Assembly: GCF_030450125.1 (NCBI RefSeq)
Contig: NZ_CP123923.1
Coordinates: 4,092,001 to 4,156,000 of the forward strand
Direction: 5' to 3'
DNA: 64,000 nt
Source of the DNA: Streptomyces sp. WP-1
Lineage (GTDB): Bacteria; Actinomycetota; Actinomycetes; Streptomycetales; Streptomycetaceae
A program made the translations under genes and the position numbers. How positions within the stretch are numbered: position 1 is the stretch's first letter; every line of letters starts with the position of its first letter. Below, piece after piece: positions 1 through 8,549 of the stretch. Under the pieces are notes generated by a model. That model was not told where the DNA came from. It was given only the letters and a program-made list of their open reading frames with translations, and did not search any database.

Positions 1-203
1 TACGCGACATCCTGATGCCGGAGCGGGACGTGGTGCGCCGGTCCGGGGACGACGATCCCTCGGGCGGGGTGCTCGACGGGGCGGAGGACGTCTTCGCCTT
101 CGCCGCGGTGGACCATCCGCCGCGGCACGCCGCCCCGCACGGGACGCCGCAGGTGGAGTGGGGCAGGCCGGAGACGGCGCCCCCGCAGCATCGTTCGCTG
201 TGA
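1..203 (+). CDS. C-terminal end of an upstream protein (partial)
   Basis: The third plus-strand frame is open from the window edge to a TGA at 201-203. The visible tail of about 66 residues is acidic and proline-rich with no recognisable domain. By gene order it could be the end of a membrane glycosyltransferase that precedes the alanine-racemase-like gene in other Streptomyces, but nothing here proves that. The stop codon lies in the loop and right arm of a perfect hairpin (192-210), which fits a gene end. Confidence 0.45.
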   Translation, partial: RDILMPERDVVRRSGDDDPSGGVLDGAEDVFAFAAVDHPPRHAAPHGTPQVEWGRPETAPPQHRSL

Positions 204-210
204 GCGAACG
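192..210 (+). terminator. Hairpin over the stop codon of the upstream gene
   Basis: CGTTCGCT (192-199) and AGCGAACG (203-210) form a perfect 8-bp stem with a 3-nt loop. No T-tract follows, as is common for Streptomyces terminators. Confidence 0.45.
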
Positions 211-254
211 GCTCGGCTGAACGGCCCACGCCGCCGCCTCGGCCCACCGCCTCT

Positions 255-278
255 TGTCCGCGGCCATGACCGCGGACA
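255..278. other. Inverted repeat in the 204-388 spacer
   Basis: TGTCCGCGG (255-263) and CCGCGGACA (270-278) form a perfect 9-bp stem with a 6-nt loop. It is followed by short direct repeats of GAGGACATGAG around 295-322. The role is unknown. Confidence 0.4.
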
Positions 279-324
279 TGAGGGCGACCGCGACGAGGAC
301 ATGAGGGCGAACGAGGACATGAGG

Positions 325-356
325 AAGGCCGTACACGGAGTTCCGTGTACGGCCTT
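325..356. terminator. Bidirectional terminator hairpin
   Basis: AAGGCCGTACACGGA (325-339) and its exact complement (342-356) give a 15-bp stem with a 2-nt loop, the strongest hairpin in this spacer. It sits between a plus-strand gene end and the minus-strand gene ending at 389, so it can serve both directions. Confidence 0.7.
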
Positions 357-388
357 TCCGTTGTCCCGGACCGGTAGTGCCCGGCCGG

Positions 389-1420
389 TCAGCAGTCCAC
401 GATGCGGTCGAACTGCGTGGTGGTGTGCCGCAGATGGGCCACCAGTTCGTCGCCGACCTTGGGTTCCGCGGCGTCCGCGGGCACGAACAGGATCGACACC
501 TGCATGTGCGGCGGCTCGGCGAACCAGCGCTGCTTGCCGTCCCAGACGAACGGGGAGAGATTCCGGTTGACCGTGGCGAGACCGGCGCGGGCGACGCCCT
601 TGGCGCGCGGCATGACGCCGTGCAGGGCCTTCGGGGCCTCCAGGCCCACCCCGTGCGACGTACCGCCCGCCACGACCACCAGGAAGCCGTCGGAGGCCGC
701 CTTCTGCTGCCGGTAGCCGAACCGGTCGCCCTTGGTCACCCGGGTGACGTCCAGGACGGCACCGCGGTACTGGGTGGCCTCGTGGTCCCCCAGCCACAGC
801 CGCGTGCCGATGCGGGCGCGGAACCGGGTCTGCGGGAACTGCTGCTGGAGCCGGACGAGTTCGTCGGCCTTGAGGTGGCTGACGAACATCGTGTGCAGCG
901 GCAGCCGGGCCGCGCGCAGCCGGTCCATCCAGCCGATGACCTCCTCGACGGCGTCCGAGCCGTCGGTGCGGTCCAGCGGCAGATGGATGGCGAAGCCCTC
1001 CAGGCGGACGTTCTCTATGGCCTGGTGCAGCTGCGGCAGGTCCTGCTCGCTGATGCCGTGCCGCTTCATCGAGGACATCACCTCGATGACGACACGCGCG
1101 CCCACCAGGCCGTACACGCCGTCGATCGAGGAGACCGAACGGACCACCCGGTCGGGCAGCGGCACCGGCTCCTCGCCGCGCCGGTAGGGCGTCAGCACCA
1201 GCAGGTCGCCGCCGAAGTAGTCCTTGATGCGCGCGGCCTCGTACGTGGTGCCGACGGCGAGGAGATCCGAGCCGAGCCGGGTGGCCTCCTCGGAGAGCCG
1301 TTCGTGCCCGAAGCCGTAGCCGTTGCCCTTGCAGACCGGGACCAGGCCCGGGAACTGCTCCTGCACGTGCTTGTGGTGCGCCCGCCAGCGCGCGGTGTCG
1401 ACGTAGAGCGTGAGCGCCAT
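389..1420 (-). CDS. Alanine racemase-family PLP enzyme
   Basis: A 343-residue protein whose N-terminal half matches the fold-III PLP barrel of alanine racemases. VCKGNGYGFG holds the PLP lysine candidate K31. The family interconverts L- and D-amino acids, and D-alanine feeds peptidoglycan. It is slightly shorter than typical Alr (about 370 residues), and I could not identify the second catalytic tyrosine with certainty, so substrate and activity are open. It lies downstream of and co-directional with femX (83-bp gap), pointing to a cell-wall role. ATG start at 1420. Confidence 0.75.
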   Translation of the reverse strand: MALTLYVDTARWRAHHKHVQEQFPGLVPVCKGNGYGFGHERLSEEATRLGSDLLAVGTTYEAARIKDYFGGDLLVLTPYRRGEEPVPLPDRVVRSVSSIDGVYGLVGARVVIEVMSSMKRHGISEQDLPQLHQAIENVRLEGFAIHLPLDRTDGSDAVEEVIGWMDRLRAARLPLHTMFVSHLKADELVRLQQQFPQTRFRARIGTRLWLGDHEATQYRGAVLDVTRVTKGDRFGYRQQKAASDGFLVVVAGGTSHGVGLEAPKALHGVMPRAKGVARAGLATVNRNLSPFVWDGKQRWFAEPPHMQVSILFVPADAAEPKVGDELVAHLRHTTTQFDRIVDC

Positions 1421-1503
1421 GGCCGGACCCGGACCCTTTCTCGTGGCTGAGGTGTAACGGGGGTGTGAGTGCTGTGAACCCTATGGAATCAAACGCCGGC
1501 TGC

Positions 1504-2625
1504 TCAGCGGCGCGACATGTAGATGTCGAGCGCCTTGTGGAGCAGCTTGTTCAGCGGGAAGTCCCATTCGCCGAGGTACTCGGCGGCCTGTCCGCCCGTG
1601 CCGACCTTGAACTGGATCAGGCCGAACAGGTGGTCCGACTCGTCCAGCGAGTCGGAGATGCCGCGCAGGTCGTAGACGGTCGCCCCGAGCGCGTAGGCGT
1701 CACGCAGCATGCGCCACTGCATCGCGTTCGAGGGCCGGACCTCGCGGCCGATGTTGTCGGAGGCGCCGTAGGAGTACCAGACGTGGCCGCCGACGATCAG
1801 CATGGTGGCCGCGGACAGGTTCACGCCGTTGTGCCGGGCGAAGTACAGCCGCATGCGGTTGGGGTCCTCGGTGTTGAGGGCCGTCCACATGCGCTGGAAG
1901 TACGACAGCGGGCGCGGCCGGAAGTGGTCGCGCACGGCCGTGATCTCGTACAGCCGCTGCCACTCGGCGAGGTCCTGGTAGCCGCCCTGGACGACCTCGA
2001 CGCCGGCCTTCTCGGCCTTCTTGATGTTGCGGCGCCACAGCTGGTTGAAGTTCTTGTGGACCTCTTCCAGGGAGCGGTTCGCCAGCGGCACCTGGTAGAC
2101 GTAGCGCGGCTGGACGTCGCCGAAGCCCGCGCCGCCGTCCTCGCCCTGCTGCCAGCCCATGCGGCGCAGCTTGTCGGCGACCTCGAAGGCGCGCGGCTCG
2201 ATGTAGTCGGCCTCCAGGTCGCGCAGGCGCTTGACGTCCTGGTCCTGGATGCCCTTCTTGATCGTCTCGGCGTTCCAGCGCCGGATGATCACCGGCGGGC
2301 CCATCTTCACGGAGAAGGCGCCCTGCTGCTTCAGGTGCGCGAGCATCGGCTGGATCCAGTCGTCCAGGTTCGGCGCGTACCAGTTGATGACCGGGCCCTC
2401 GGGCAGATAGGCGAGGTAGCGCTTGATCTTGGGCAGCTGGCGGTAGAGAACCAGGCCCACGCCGACCAGCTGACCGGTGCGCTCGTCGAACCAGCCGAGG
2501 CTCTCCGAGCGCCACTCCGCCTTCACGTCGGCCCAGGCCGGGACCTGCATGTGGCTCGCCGACGGCAGGCTCTGGATGAATGCCAGATGCTGCTCTCGGC
2601 TGATGGTCCTCAGGGTCAGGCTCAT
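1504..2625 (-). CDS. femX: FemX-type peptidyltransferase of the peptidoglycan bridge
   Basis: A 373-residue FemABX-family protein, built of two GNAT-like halves. These enzymes use aminoacyl-tRNA to add the first interpeptide residue (glycine in Streptomyces) to lipid-linked peptidoglycan precursors. The family signature is seen around the middle (RNIKKAEKAGVEVV) and in the C-terminal part (WYSYGASDN, then AMQWRMLRDAYALGATVYDL). The start at 2625 was chosen over an ATG 11 codons upstream because GAGGAG lies 9 nt before it. It is co-directional with the alanine-racemase-like gene. Confidence 0.85.
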   Translation of the reverse strand: MSLTLRTISREQHLAFIQSLPSASHMQVPAWADVKAEWRSESLGWFDERTGQLVGVGLVLYRQLPKIKRYLAYLPEGPVINWYAPNLDDWIQPMLAHLKQQGAFSVKMGPPVIIRRWNAETIKKGIQDQDVKRLRDLEADYIEPRAFEVADKLRRMGWQQGEDGGAGFGDVQPRYVYQVPLANRSLEEVHKNFNQLWRRNIKKAEKAGVEVVQGGYQDLAEWQRLYEITAVRDHFRPRPLSYFQRMWTALNTEDPNRMRLYFARHNGVNLSAATMLIVGGHVWYSYGASDNIGREVRPSNAMQWRMLRDAYALGATVYDLRGISDSLDESDHLFGLIQFKVGTGGQAAEYLGEWDFPLNKLLHKALDIYMSRR

Positions 2626-2802
2626 GTCGGGGCGCTCCTCGGGCTGGTGTGTCCCCATGGGTTCAGGGGCTCCGGCTCTCGCGCCGAAGCCTACTGCGCC
2701 CCGTGAGCACCCCGATGGGGCGGACGGCTCAGAAGGGCCCGCCCGCGCGGGGCCGCCGCCGCGGAGATCGTCTTCGCGGCGGGGGCCCCGGGTGGGGACG
2801 CC

Positions 2803-3114
2803 TCAGAAGAGGCCGCCGAACAGCCCGCCGTGCGACATGCCGATCAGCAGGCCGACCCCGGAGGCGCCGAGGCCCAGGATCAGCCCGAAGCGCTCGCGCG
2901 TGGTCACCGAGACCCACTGCCCGTACGCGCCGGTGAGGATGCCGACCAGACCGGCCCAGGACGTGAGCAGGTGCAGGCCGGGGAAGAACGCGGTGATGAA
3001 GGACAGCAGTCCCAGGAACAGCGTCACGGCCATCAGGATGTCCGGGAGCGGATGGGACTTGCCGTCGGTGGCGAAGAGCGATCCGGCGGTGTTGGGCTGC
3101 AAAGCCTGTGCCAT
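2803..3114 (-). CDS. Small integral membrane protein
   Basis: A 103-residue protein with about three hydrophobic segments (roughly residues 27-45, 50-68 and 77-95) and a glycine-rich tail. The start at 3114 follows a strong AGGAGGTG site 4 nt upstream; an ATG farther upstream lacks this. It is a conserved neighbour of the rpsF block in Streptomyces, divergently transcribed. No function can be assigned. Confidence 0.7.
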   Translation of the reverse strand: MAQALQPNTAGSLFATDGKSHPLPDILMAVTLFLGLLSFITAFFPGLHLLTSWAGLVGILTGAYGQWVSVTTRERFGLILGLGASGVGLLIGMSHGGLFGGLF

Positions 3115-3195
3115 GGGGCACCTCCTGCGGAAGGCGGCGCGTCGTAGCGCCGTACACACCCGACGTGTACAGATTGTCGGCCCTCACGGCCGGAT

Positions 3196-3225
3196 TTCAA
3201 CCGGAAGCGGGTGTGCGGGTAGTCT
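3196..3225 (+). promoter_or_regulatory. Candidate promoter of the rpsF operon
   Basis: TTCAAC (3196-3201) and TAGTCT (3220-3225) are spaced by 18 bp, resembling a housekeeping Streptomyces promoter. The predicted leader to rpsF is about 165 nt and could hold an S6:S18 autoregulatory structure, which I did not resolve. Confidence 0.45.
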
Positions 3226-3396
3226 GTACCGTCTGCACCGGTGTCTGCCCGGATCCGCGGCGGGGAATCCTCGCGGAGCCCTGATCGTCAGTGGAAACCC
3301 CTGATTGTCAGTGCCGGCCGATACCGTTGCGAACGCATTAGACCCTCCTGCCACGGAACGACCGTGGCCGCTGAGTCCAAAGGAGGTGGGTTCCAC

Positions 3397-3687
3397 ATGC
3401 GTCACTACGAGGTGATGGTCATCCTCGACCCCGATCTCGAGGAGCGTGCTGTCTCCCCGCTGATCGAGAACTTCATGTCCGTCGTCCGTGATGGCGGCGG
3501 CAAGGTGGAGAAGGTCGACACCTGGGGCCGTCGTCGTCTCGCCTACGAGATCAAGAAGAAGCCCGAGGGCATCTACTCGGTCATCGACCTGCAGGCCGAG
3601 CCTGCGGTCGTCAAGGAGCTCGACCGCCAGATGAACCTGAACGAGTCGGTCCTCCGGACCAAGGTCCTCCGTCCCGAGATGCACTGA
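3397..3687 (+). CDS. rpsF: 30S ribosomal protein S6
   Basis: A 96-residue protein of the usual S6 length, beginning [10 protein letters not shown] and carrying the conserved [11 protein letters not shown] segment around residues 44-54. S6 binds S18 and 16S rRNA in the platform of the small subunit. The start is fixed by AAAGGAGGTGGG ending 6 nt before the ATG. It heads rpsF-ssb-rpsR-rplI, the standard bacterial order. Confidence 0.98.
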   Translation: MRHYEVMVILDPDLEERAVSPLIENFMSVVRDGGGKVEKVDTWGRRRLAYEIKKKPEGIYSVIDLQAEPAVVKELDRQMNLNESVLRTKVLRPEMH

Positions 3688-3760
3688 GCCTCGGCTCAGC
3701 TGATCCCGGGATTCGAGTAGCAGCAAGCAGCCAGCAGCAAACCCGCCGAGAGGTTCCCCC

Positions 3761-4354
3761 ATGGCAGGCGAGACCGTCATCACGGTCATCGGCAATCTTG
3801 TCGACGACCCCGAGCTGCGCTTCACCCCGTCCGGTGCGGCGGTCGCGAAGTTCCGTATCGCGTCCACTCCCCGCACCTTCGACCGCCAGACCAACGAGTG
3901 GAAGGACGGCGAGAGCCTGTTCCTGACCTGCTCGGTCTGGCGTCAGGCGGCGGAGAACGTCGCCGAGTCGCTCCAGCGAGGCATGCGCGTGCTCGTGCAG
4001 GGCCGGCTGAAGCAGCGGTCCTACGAGGACCGTGAGGGCGTCAAGCGCACGGTCTACGAGCTGGACGTCGACGAGGTCGGCCCCAGCCTGCGCAATGCCA
4101 CGGCCAAGGTCACCAAGACCTCCGGTGGCGCCGGTCGCGGTGGCCAGGGTGGTTACGGCGGCGGCAGCGGTGGCGGCCAGGGTGGCGGCGGCTGGGGCGG
4201 TGGCTCCGGTGGCGGCCAGCAGGGTGGCGGCGCTCCGGCCGACGACCCGTGGGCGACCGGCGCTCCCGCCGGTGGCAACCAGGGTGGCGGCGGCTGGGGC
4301 GGCGGCTCCGGTGGCAACCAGGGCGGCGGCTACTCGGACGAGCCTCCTTTCTAG
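3761..4354 (+). CDS. ssb: Single-stranded DNA-binding protein
   Basis: A 197-residue SSB. Residues 1-110 form the OB fold ([20 protein letters not shown] onward). Residues about 118-190 are a very glycine-rich linker with a twice-repeated [10 protein letters not shown] block. The acidic tail ending SDEPPF is the docking tip for replication and repair partners. It lies 73 bp after rpsF. As the essential replication SSB in Streptomyces, it sits between ribosomal genes in this conserved operon. Confidence 0.97.
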   Translation: MAGETVITVIGNLVDDPELRFTPSGAAVAKFRIASTPRTFDRQTNEWKDGESLFLTCSVWRQAAENVAESLQRGMRVLVQGRLKQRSYEDREGVKRTVYELDVDEVGPSLRNATAKVTKTSGGAGRGGQGGYGGGSGGGQGGGGWGGGSGGGQQGGGAPADDPWATGAPAGGNQGGGGWGGGSGGNQGGGYSDEPPF

Positions 4355-4395
4355 GGCTCGTATCCCACACTTCTTGATCACACAGGAGAAACACC

Positions 4396-4632
4396 ATGGC
4401 GAAGCCGCCTGTGCGCAAGCCTAAGAAGAAGGTCTGCGCTTTCTGCAAGGACAAGGTCACGTACGTGGACTACAAGGACACGAACATGCTGCGGAAGTTC
4501 ATTTCCGACCGCGGCAAGATCCGTGCCCGCCGCGTGACCGGCAACTGCACGCAGCACCAGCGTGACGTCGCCACGGCCGTGAAGAACAGCCGTGAGATGG
4601 CGCTGCTGCCCTACACGTCCACCGCGCGATAA
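4396..4632 (+). CDS. rpsR: 30S ribosomal protein S18, zinc-binding form
   Basis: A 78-residue S18 with C14-x2-C17 and a later C51-x2-H54, a four-ligand zinc set. This is the C+ paralogue; actinobacteria often keep a second, cysteine-free S18 elsewhere for zinc starvation. The conserved core [18 protein letters not shown] is present. The start follows CAGGAGAAACACC. It lies between ssb and rplI. Confidence 0.97.
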   Translation: MAKPPVRKPKKKVCAFCKDKVTYVDYKDTNMLRKFISDRGKIRARRVTGNCTQHQRDVATAVKNSREMALLPYTSTAR

Positions 4633-4650
4633 GGGAAGGGTGACCGACTC

Positions 4651-5097
4651 ATGAAGATCATCCTCACCCACGAGGTCTCCGGCCTCGGTGCCGCCGGCGA
4701 CGTTGTCGACGTCAAGGACGGCTACGCTCGCAACTACCTGATCCCGCGGAAGTTCGCTATCCGCTGGACCAAGGGTGGCGAGAAGGACGTCGCGCAGATC
4801 CGTCGTGCGCGCAAGATCCACGAGATCCAGACCATCGAGCAGGCCAACCAGGTCAAGGCCCAGCTCGAGGGCGTGAAGGTCCGTCTGGCCGTTCGCTCCG
4901 GCGACGCCGGTCGTCTCTTCGGTTCCGTCACCCCGGCCGACGTCGCGTCCGCGATCAAGGCTTCCGGTGGCCCCGAGGTCGACAAGCGCCGCATCGAGCT
5001 GGGCGCCCCGATCAAGACCCTGGGCTCCCACGAGACGTCCGTGCGTCTGCACCCCGAGGTGGCCGCCAAGGTCGCCATCGAGGTCGTCTCCGCGTGA
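4651..5097 (+). CDS. rplI: 50S ribosomal protein L9
   Basis: A 148-residue L9. The N-terminal domain [20 protein letters not shown] with [13 protein letters not shown] binds 23S rRNA, a long helix follows, and the C-terminal domain carries RLFGSVT. It is 18 bp after rpsR and is the last gene of the operon, with a strong terminator just downstream. Confidence 0.98.
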   Translation: MKIILTHEVSGLGAAGDVVDVKDGYARNYLIPRKFAIRWTKGGEKDVAQIRRARKIHEIQTIEQANQVKAQLEGVKVRLAVRSGDAGRLFGSVTPADVASAIKASGGPEVDKRRIELGAPIKTLGSHETSVRLHPEVAAKVAIEVVSA

Positions 5098-5122
5098 CCC
5101 AGCGCTCGGTCTGAGCAGCTGA

Positions 5123-5161
5123 GAAGAGGGGCCGTACCCATCGCGGGTACGGTCCCTCTTC
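5123..5161. terminator. Terminator of the rpsF-rplI operon
   Basis: A long hairpin: GAAGAGGG plus CCGTACCC on the left (5123-5139) pair with GGGTACGG and CCCTCTTC on the right (5145-5161), interrupted by one G-T pair, with a 5-nt loop. It lies between convergent rplI and the MATE gene. Confidence 0.85.
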
Positions 5162-5210
5162 CGTTGCCTCCTCCGTTGTCGGTGCGTGCCGGAAGGGGTG
5201 CCTCGGCGAT

Positions 5211-5224
5211 GTTTCACGTGAAAC
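5211..5224. other. parS: parS site 1 (exact)
   Basis: Exact GTTTCACGTGAAAC, the Streptomyces ParB-binding palindrome. It sits in the spacer between convergent rplI and the MATE gene, 50 bp beyond the operon terminator. Confidence 0.92.
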
Positions 5225-5226
5225 GG

Positions 5227-6564
5227 TCAGCGGGTCGCGCCCGTCACCAGCCAGCGGCCCGAGCGGCTGCGCCACCACAGGGTGGCCATGCGGACGGTCA
5301 TCATCAGTGTCATCGCGGCCCAGAGCGCGGTCAGCCCGCCGCCGAACACCGGGACGAGCAGGGCCGCCGGGACGAACACCGCCAGGGTCACCAGCATCGC
5401 CCCGGCCAGATACGGTCCGTCGCCCGCGCCCATCAGGACGCCGTCCAGGACGAAGACGATCCCGCAGATCGGCTGGGACAAGGCCACGATCAGCAGCGCG
5501 GGCAGCGCCGCGTCCTTGACCACCGGGTCGCCGGTGAACAGCGGCAGGAAGAGCGGCCGGGCCGCGACGACCAGCAGTCCGAGTACGACACCGGTGGCGA
5601 TGCCCCACTGGACCATCCGTCGGCAGGCTGCGCGGGCGCCCTCGGTGTCGGCCGCTCCGAGGTAGCGGCCGATGATGGCCTGCCCCGCGATCGCGATGGC
5701 GTCGAGCGCGAAGGCCAGCAGGCTCCACAGCGACAGGATGATCTGGTGGGCGGCTATGTCGGCGTCACCGAGACGGGCCGCGACGGCGGTGGCGATCATG
5801 AGGATCGCGCGCAGCGACAGGGTGCGGACCAGAAGCGGGACACCGGCCTGCGCCGAGGCGCGGATCCCGGCCGCGTCCGGACGCAGGGACGCGCCGTGCC
5901 GACGGGCGCCGCGTACGACCACGGCCAGATAGACGGCCGCCATGGCGCACTGTGCGATCACCGTGCCCCAGGCCGAGCCGGCGATGCCCAGTCCGACCCC
6001 GTAGACCAGGGTCAGATTGAGGACGGCGTTGGCGATGAAACCGCCGACGGCGACATAGAGCGGCGTCCTGGTGTCCTGGAGACCGCGGAGCACCCCGGTC
6101 GCGGCGAGCACCATGAGCATGGCCGGGATGCCGAGGGAAGAGATGCGCAGATAGGTCGTGGCGTAGGGAGCGGCCGTGGTGGACGCGCCGAAGAGGTCCA
6201 CGATGCCGGGTGCCAGCGGGAGAACGACGGCGATGACGGCGGACCCGAGCAGCAGCGCCAGCCAGATGCCGTCCATGCCCTGGCGGATGGCACCCGGACG
6301 ATCGCCCGCGCCGACCCGGCGGGCCACGGCGGCCGTGGTGGCGTAGGCGAGGAAGACGAACACGCTCACGGCGGTGGTCAGGAGGGCGGAGGCGACGCCG
6401 AGACCGGCGAGCTGGGCGGTGCCGAGGTGGCCGACAATGGCACTGTCCGCCATGACGAAGAGAGGCTCGGCGACGAGCGCGCCGAAGGCCGGGACGGCCA
6501 GCGCGACGATCTCTCGGTCGTGCCTCCGGCGGGTGGCCTCGGGGATCTCGGGAGCCTGGGTCAT
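5227..6564 (-). CDS. MATE-family (DinF-like) multidrug exporter
   Basis: A 445-residue integral membrane protein with about 12 hydrophobic segments arranged as two similar halves. MADSAIVGHLGTAQLAG near residues 38-54 is the typical MATE/DinF N-terminal signature. The family extrudes cationic drugs or metabolites in exchange for Na+ or H+; the substrate here is unknown. Convergent with rplI and divergent from dnaB. Confidence 0.88.
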   Translation of the reverse strand: MTQAPEIPEATRRRHDREIVALAVPAFGALVAEPLFVMADSAIVGHLGTAQLAGLGVASALLTTAVSVFVFLAYATTAAVARRVGAGDRPGAIRQGMDGIWLALLLGSAVIAVVLPLAPGIVDLFGASTTAAPYATTYLRISSLGIPAMLMVLAATGVLRGLQDTRTPLYVAVGGFIANAVLNLTLVYGVGLGIAGSAWGTVIAQCAMAAVYLAVVVRGARRHGASLRPDAAGIRASAQAGVPLLVRTLSLRAILMIATAVAARLGDADIAAHQIILSLWSLLAFALDAIAIAGQAIIGRYLGAADTEGARAACRRMVQWGIATGVVLGLLVVAARPLFLPLFTGDPVVKDAALPALLIVALSQPICGIVFVLDGVLMGAGDGPYLAGAMLVTLAVFVPAALLVPVFGGGLTALWAAMTLMMTVRMATLWWRSRSGRWLVTGATR

Positions 6565-6752
6565 GGGCGCTAATGTAATCGTCCACAGGTAAGAGATGCA
6601 ATTGTGTTGTGACCCTTACTTGCGATCCTGGACGCCGTCCGCTCGCGCACCGTTCGAACCGATCTTGGTCCGACCGGGAAAGTTTTTCTTCTGCACAGCC
6701 GGTGGACGCCGAAACCGCAGGTCAGAGACGTGCCCTGGAAGGGATCGAGGGC

Positions 6753-6841
6753 TTGTTCACAGGGCTGTCCACCGGGTCGTGCACAGGTTTCGGCGAGTTC
6801 TCCACAGCATTGGGGTCGTCGTCCACATGGCCTGTGGATAA
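6753..6841. promoter_or_regulatory. DnaA-box cluster upstream of dnaB
   Basis: The 482-bp spacer before dnaB holds TTGTTCACA (6753-6761), TTCTCCACA (6798-6806), TCGTCCACA (6819-6827) and the reverse of TTATCCACA (6833-6841), each one base from the Streptomyces box TTGTCCACA. Two weaker matches lie at 6765-6773 and 6777-6785. The cluster could regulate dnaB or titrate DnaA. Nothing else is recognised in 6565-7046 apart from promoters that must exist for the two divergent genes. Confidence 0.65.
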
Positions 6842-7046
6842 CCAGATTGGCTGACGGTGCCGACGGGCCTACCGTGGTCCGGCGCCCGCTCCTTCTCCGG
6901 GCCCCGGCAGGCGATGCCTCCGAGGCTCGGGAAACGGCACAAAACCGACGCGCCTTGAGCGGAGTTGGGCCCCTCGATTTGTCAGTGTCGTGCCGTACAA
7001 AAGAGGACACGGCGAGGTCCGCCGTGCGACGGGAGGAGGTGGCTCG

Positions 7047-8525
7047 GTGAGCATTTCCGAGCCCTTGGACGATCCGTGGGCCGACAGCGGGCCCAGTGAT
7101 CGTCTGCCGGCCTCCCGTCGGCGACCCGAGGGCGGCCGGGGCCGTGACGAGCAGCACGACCGGGGCCGGGACAACACCGGCTGGGACGGCGGCGGTTCGT
7201 CCTTCGAGCGGGTGCCCCCGCAGGACCTCGACGCCGAGCAGTCGGTGCTCGGCGGCATGCTGCTGTCCAAGGACGCCATCGCCGACGTCGTCGAGATCCT
7301 CAAGGGCCACGACTTCTACAAGCCCGCGCACGAGACGATCTACCAGGCGATCCTGGACATCTACGCCAAGGGCGAGCCGGCCGACCCGATCACCATCGCC
7401 GCGGAACTCACCAAGCGCGGCGAGATCAACAAGGTCGGCGGCGCGGCGTATCTGCACAGCCTGGTCCAGACCGTGCCGACGGCGGCCAACGCCGAGTACT
7501 ACGCGGAGATCGTCCACGAGCGGGCCGTACTGCGCCGCCTGGTCGAGGCCGGTACCCGGATCACGCAGATGGGATACGCGGCCGACGGCGACGTCGACGA
7601 GATCGTCAACAGCGCCCAGGCCGAGATCTACGCCGTCACCGAGCAGCGCACCAGCGAGGACTATCTGCCGCTGGGCGACATCATGGAGGGTGCCCTCGAC
7701 GAGATCGAGGCGATCGGCTCGCGCAGCGGCGAGATGACCGGTGTGCCCACCGGGTTCACCGACTTCGACTCGCTCACCAACGGACTGCACCCCGGTCAGA
7801 TGATCGTCATCGCGGCCCGTCCCGCCATGGGTAAGTCGACACTGGCGCTGGACTTCGCGCGGGCCGCGTCGATCAAGAACAACCTGCCGAGCGTCATCTT
7901 CTCGCTCGAAATGGGGCGCAACGAGATCGCGATGCGTCTGCTGTCCGCCGAGGCCCGCGTTGCCCTGCACCACATGCGCTCCGGCACGATGACCGACGAG
8001 GACTGGACGCGGCTCGCCCGCCGGATGCCGGACGTCTCGGCCGCCCCGCTCTACATCGACGACTCCCCGAACCTGTCGATGATGGAGATCCGGGCCAAGT
8101 GCCGCCGCCTCAAGCAGCGCAATGACCTGAAACTCGTCGTCATCGACTACCTCCAGCTGATGCAGTCCGGCGGCTCCAAGCGCGCCGAGAGCCGCCAGCA
8201 GGAGGTCTCGGACATGTCCCGTAACCTCAAGCTCCTCGCCAAGGAGCTGGAGATCCCGGTCATCGCGCTGTCCCAGCTCAACCGTGGCCCCGAACAGCGC
8301 ACCGACAAGAAGCCGATGGTCTCCGACCTGCGTGAGTCCGGCTCGATCGAGCAGGACGCCGACATGGTCATCCTGCTGCACCGCGAGGACGCCTACGAGA
8401 AGGAGTCCCCCCGCGCGGGCGAGGCCGACCTGATCGTCGCCAAGCACCGTAACGGCCCCACGGCCACCATCACGGTCGCCTTCCAGGGCCACTACTCGCG
8501 CTTCGTGGACATGGCGCAGACCTGA
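7047..8525 (+). CDS. dnaB: Replicative DNA helicase DnaB
   Basis: A 492-residue hexameric fork helicase. Residues 1-55 are a poorly conserved charged tail, the N-terminal primase-interacting domain starts at PPQDLDAEQSVLGG, and the RecA-like motor holds Walker A (ARPAMGKST, near 256-264) and Walker B (KLVVIDYLQLM, near 361). QLNRGPEQR and SDLRESGSIEQDAD complete the DnaB motifs. No intein interrupts the motor. The GTG start at 7047 follows GGGAGGAGGT; no in-frame ATG gives a better fit. Confidence 0.97.
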   Translation: MSISEPLDDPWADSGPSDRLPASRRRPEGGRGRDEQHDRGRDNTGWDGGGSSFERVPPQDLDAEQSVLGGMLLSKDAIADVVEILKGHDFYKPAHETIYQAILDIYAKGEPADPITIAAELTKRGEINKVGGAAYLHSLVQTVPTAANAEYYAEIVHERAVLRRLVEAGTRITQMGYAADGDVDEIVNSAQAEIYAVTEQRTSEDYLPLGDIMEGALDEIEAIGSRSGEMTGVPTGFTDFDSLTNGLHPGQMIVIAARPAMGKSTLALDFARAASIKNNLPSVIFSLEMGRNEIAMRLLSAEARVALHHMRSGTMTDEDWTRLARRMPDVSAAPLYIDDSPNLSMMEIRAKCRRLKQRNDLKLVVIDYLQLMQSGGSKRAESRQQEVSDMSRNLKLLAKELEIPVIALSQLNRGPEQRTDKKPMVSDLRESGSIEQDADMVILLHREDAYEKESPRAGEADLIVAKHRNGPTATITVAFQGHYSRFVDMAQT

Positions 8526-8549
8526 CCGACGCGAGAGACGCGCAGGGTT

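Noticed and set aside
5211..5224. GTTTCACGTGAAAC as an operator of individual genes
   Set aside because: The same word recurs next to unrelated genes in different contexts, matching the known ParB site rather than a pathway regulator.
7047..8525. Intein in dnaB
   Set aside because: The Walker A and later helicase motifs are contiguous; no intein-sized insertion is present.
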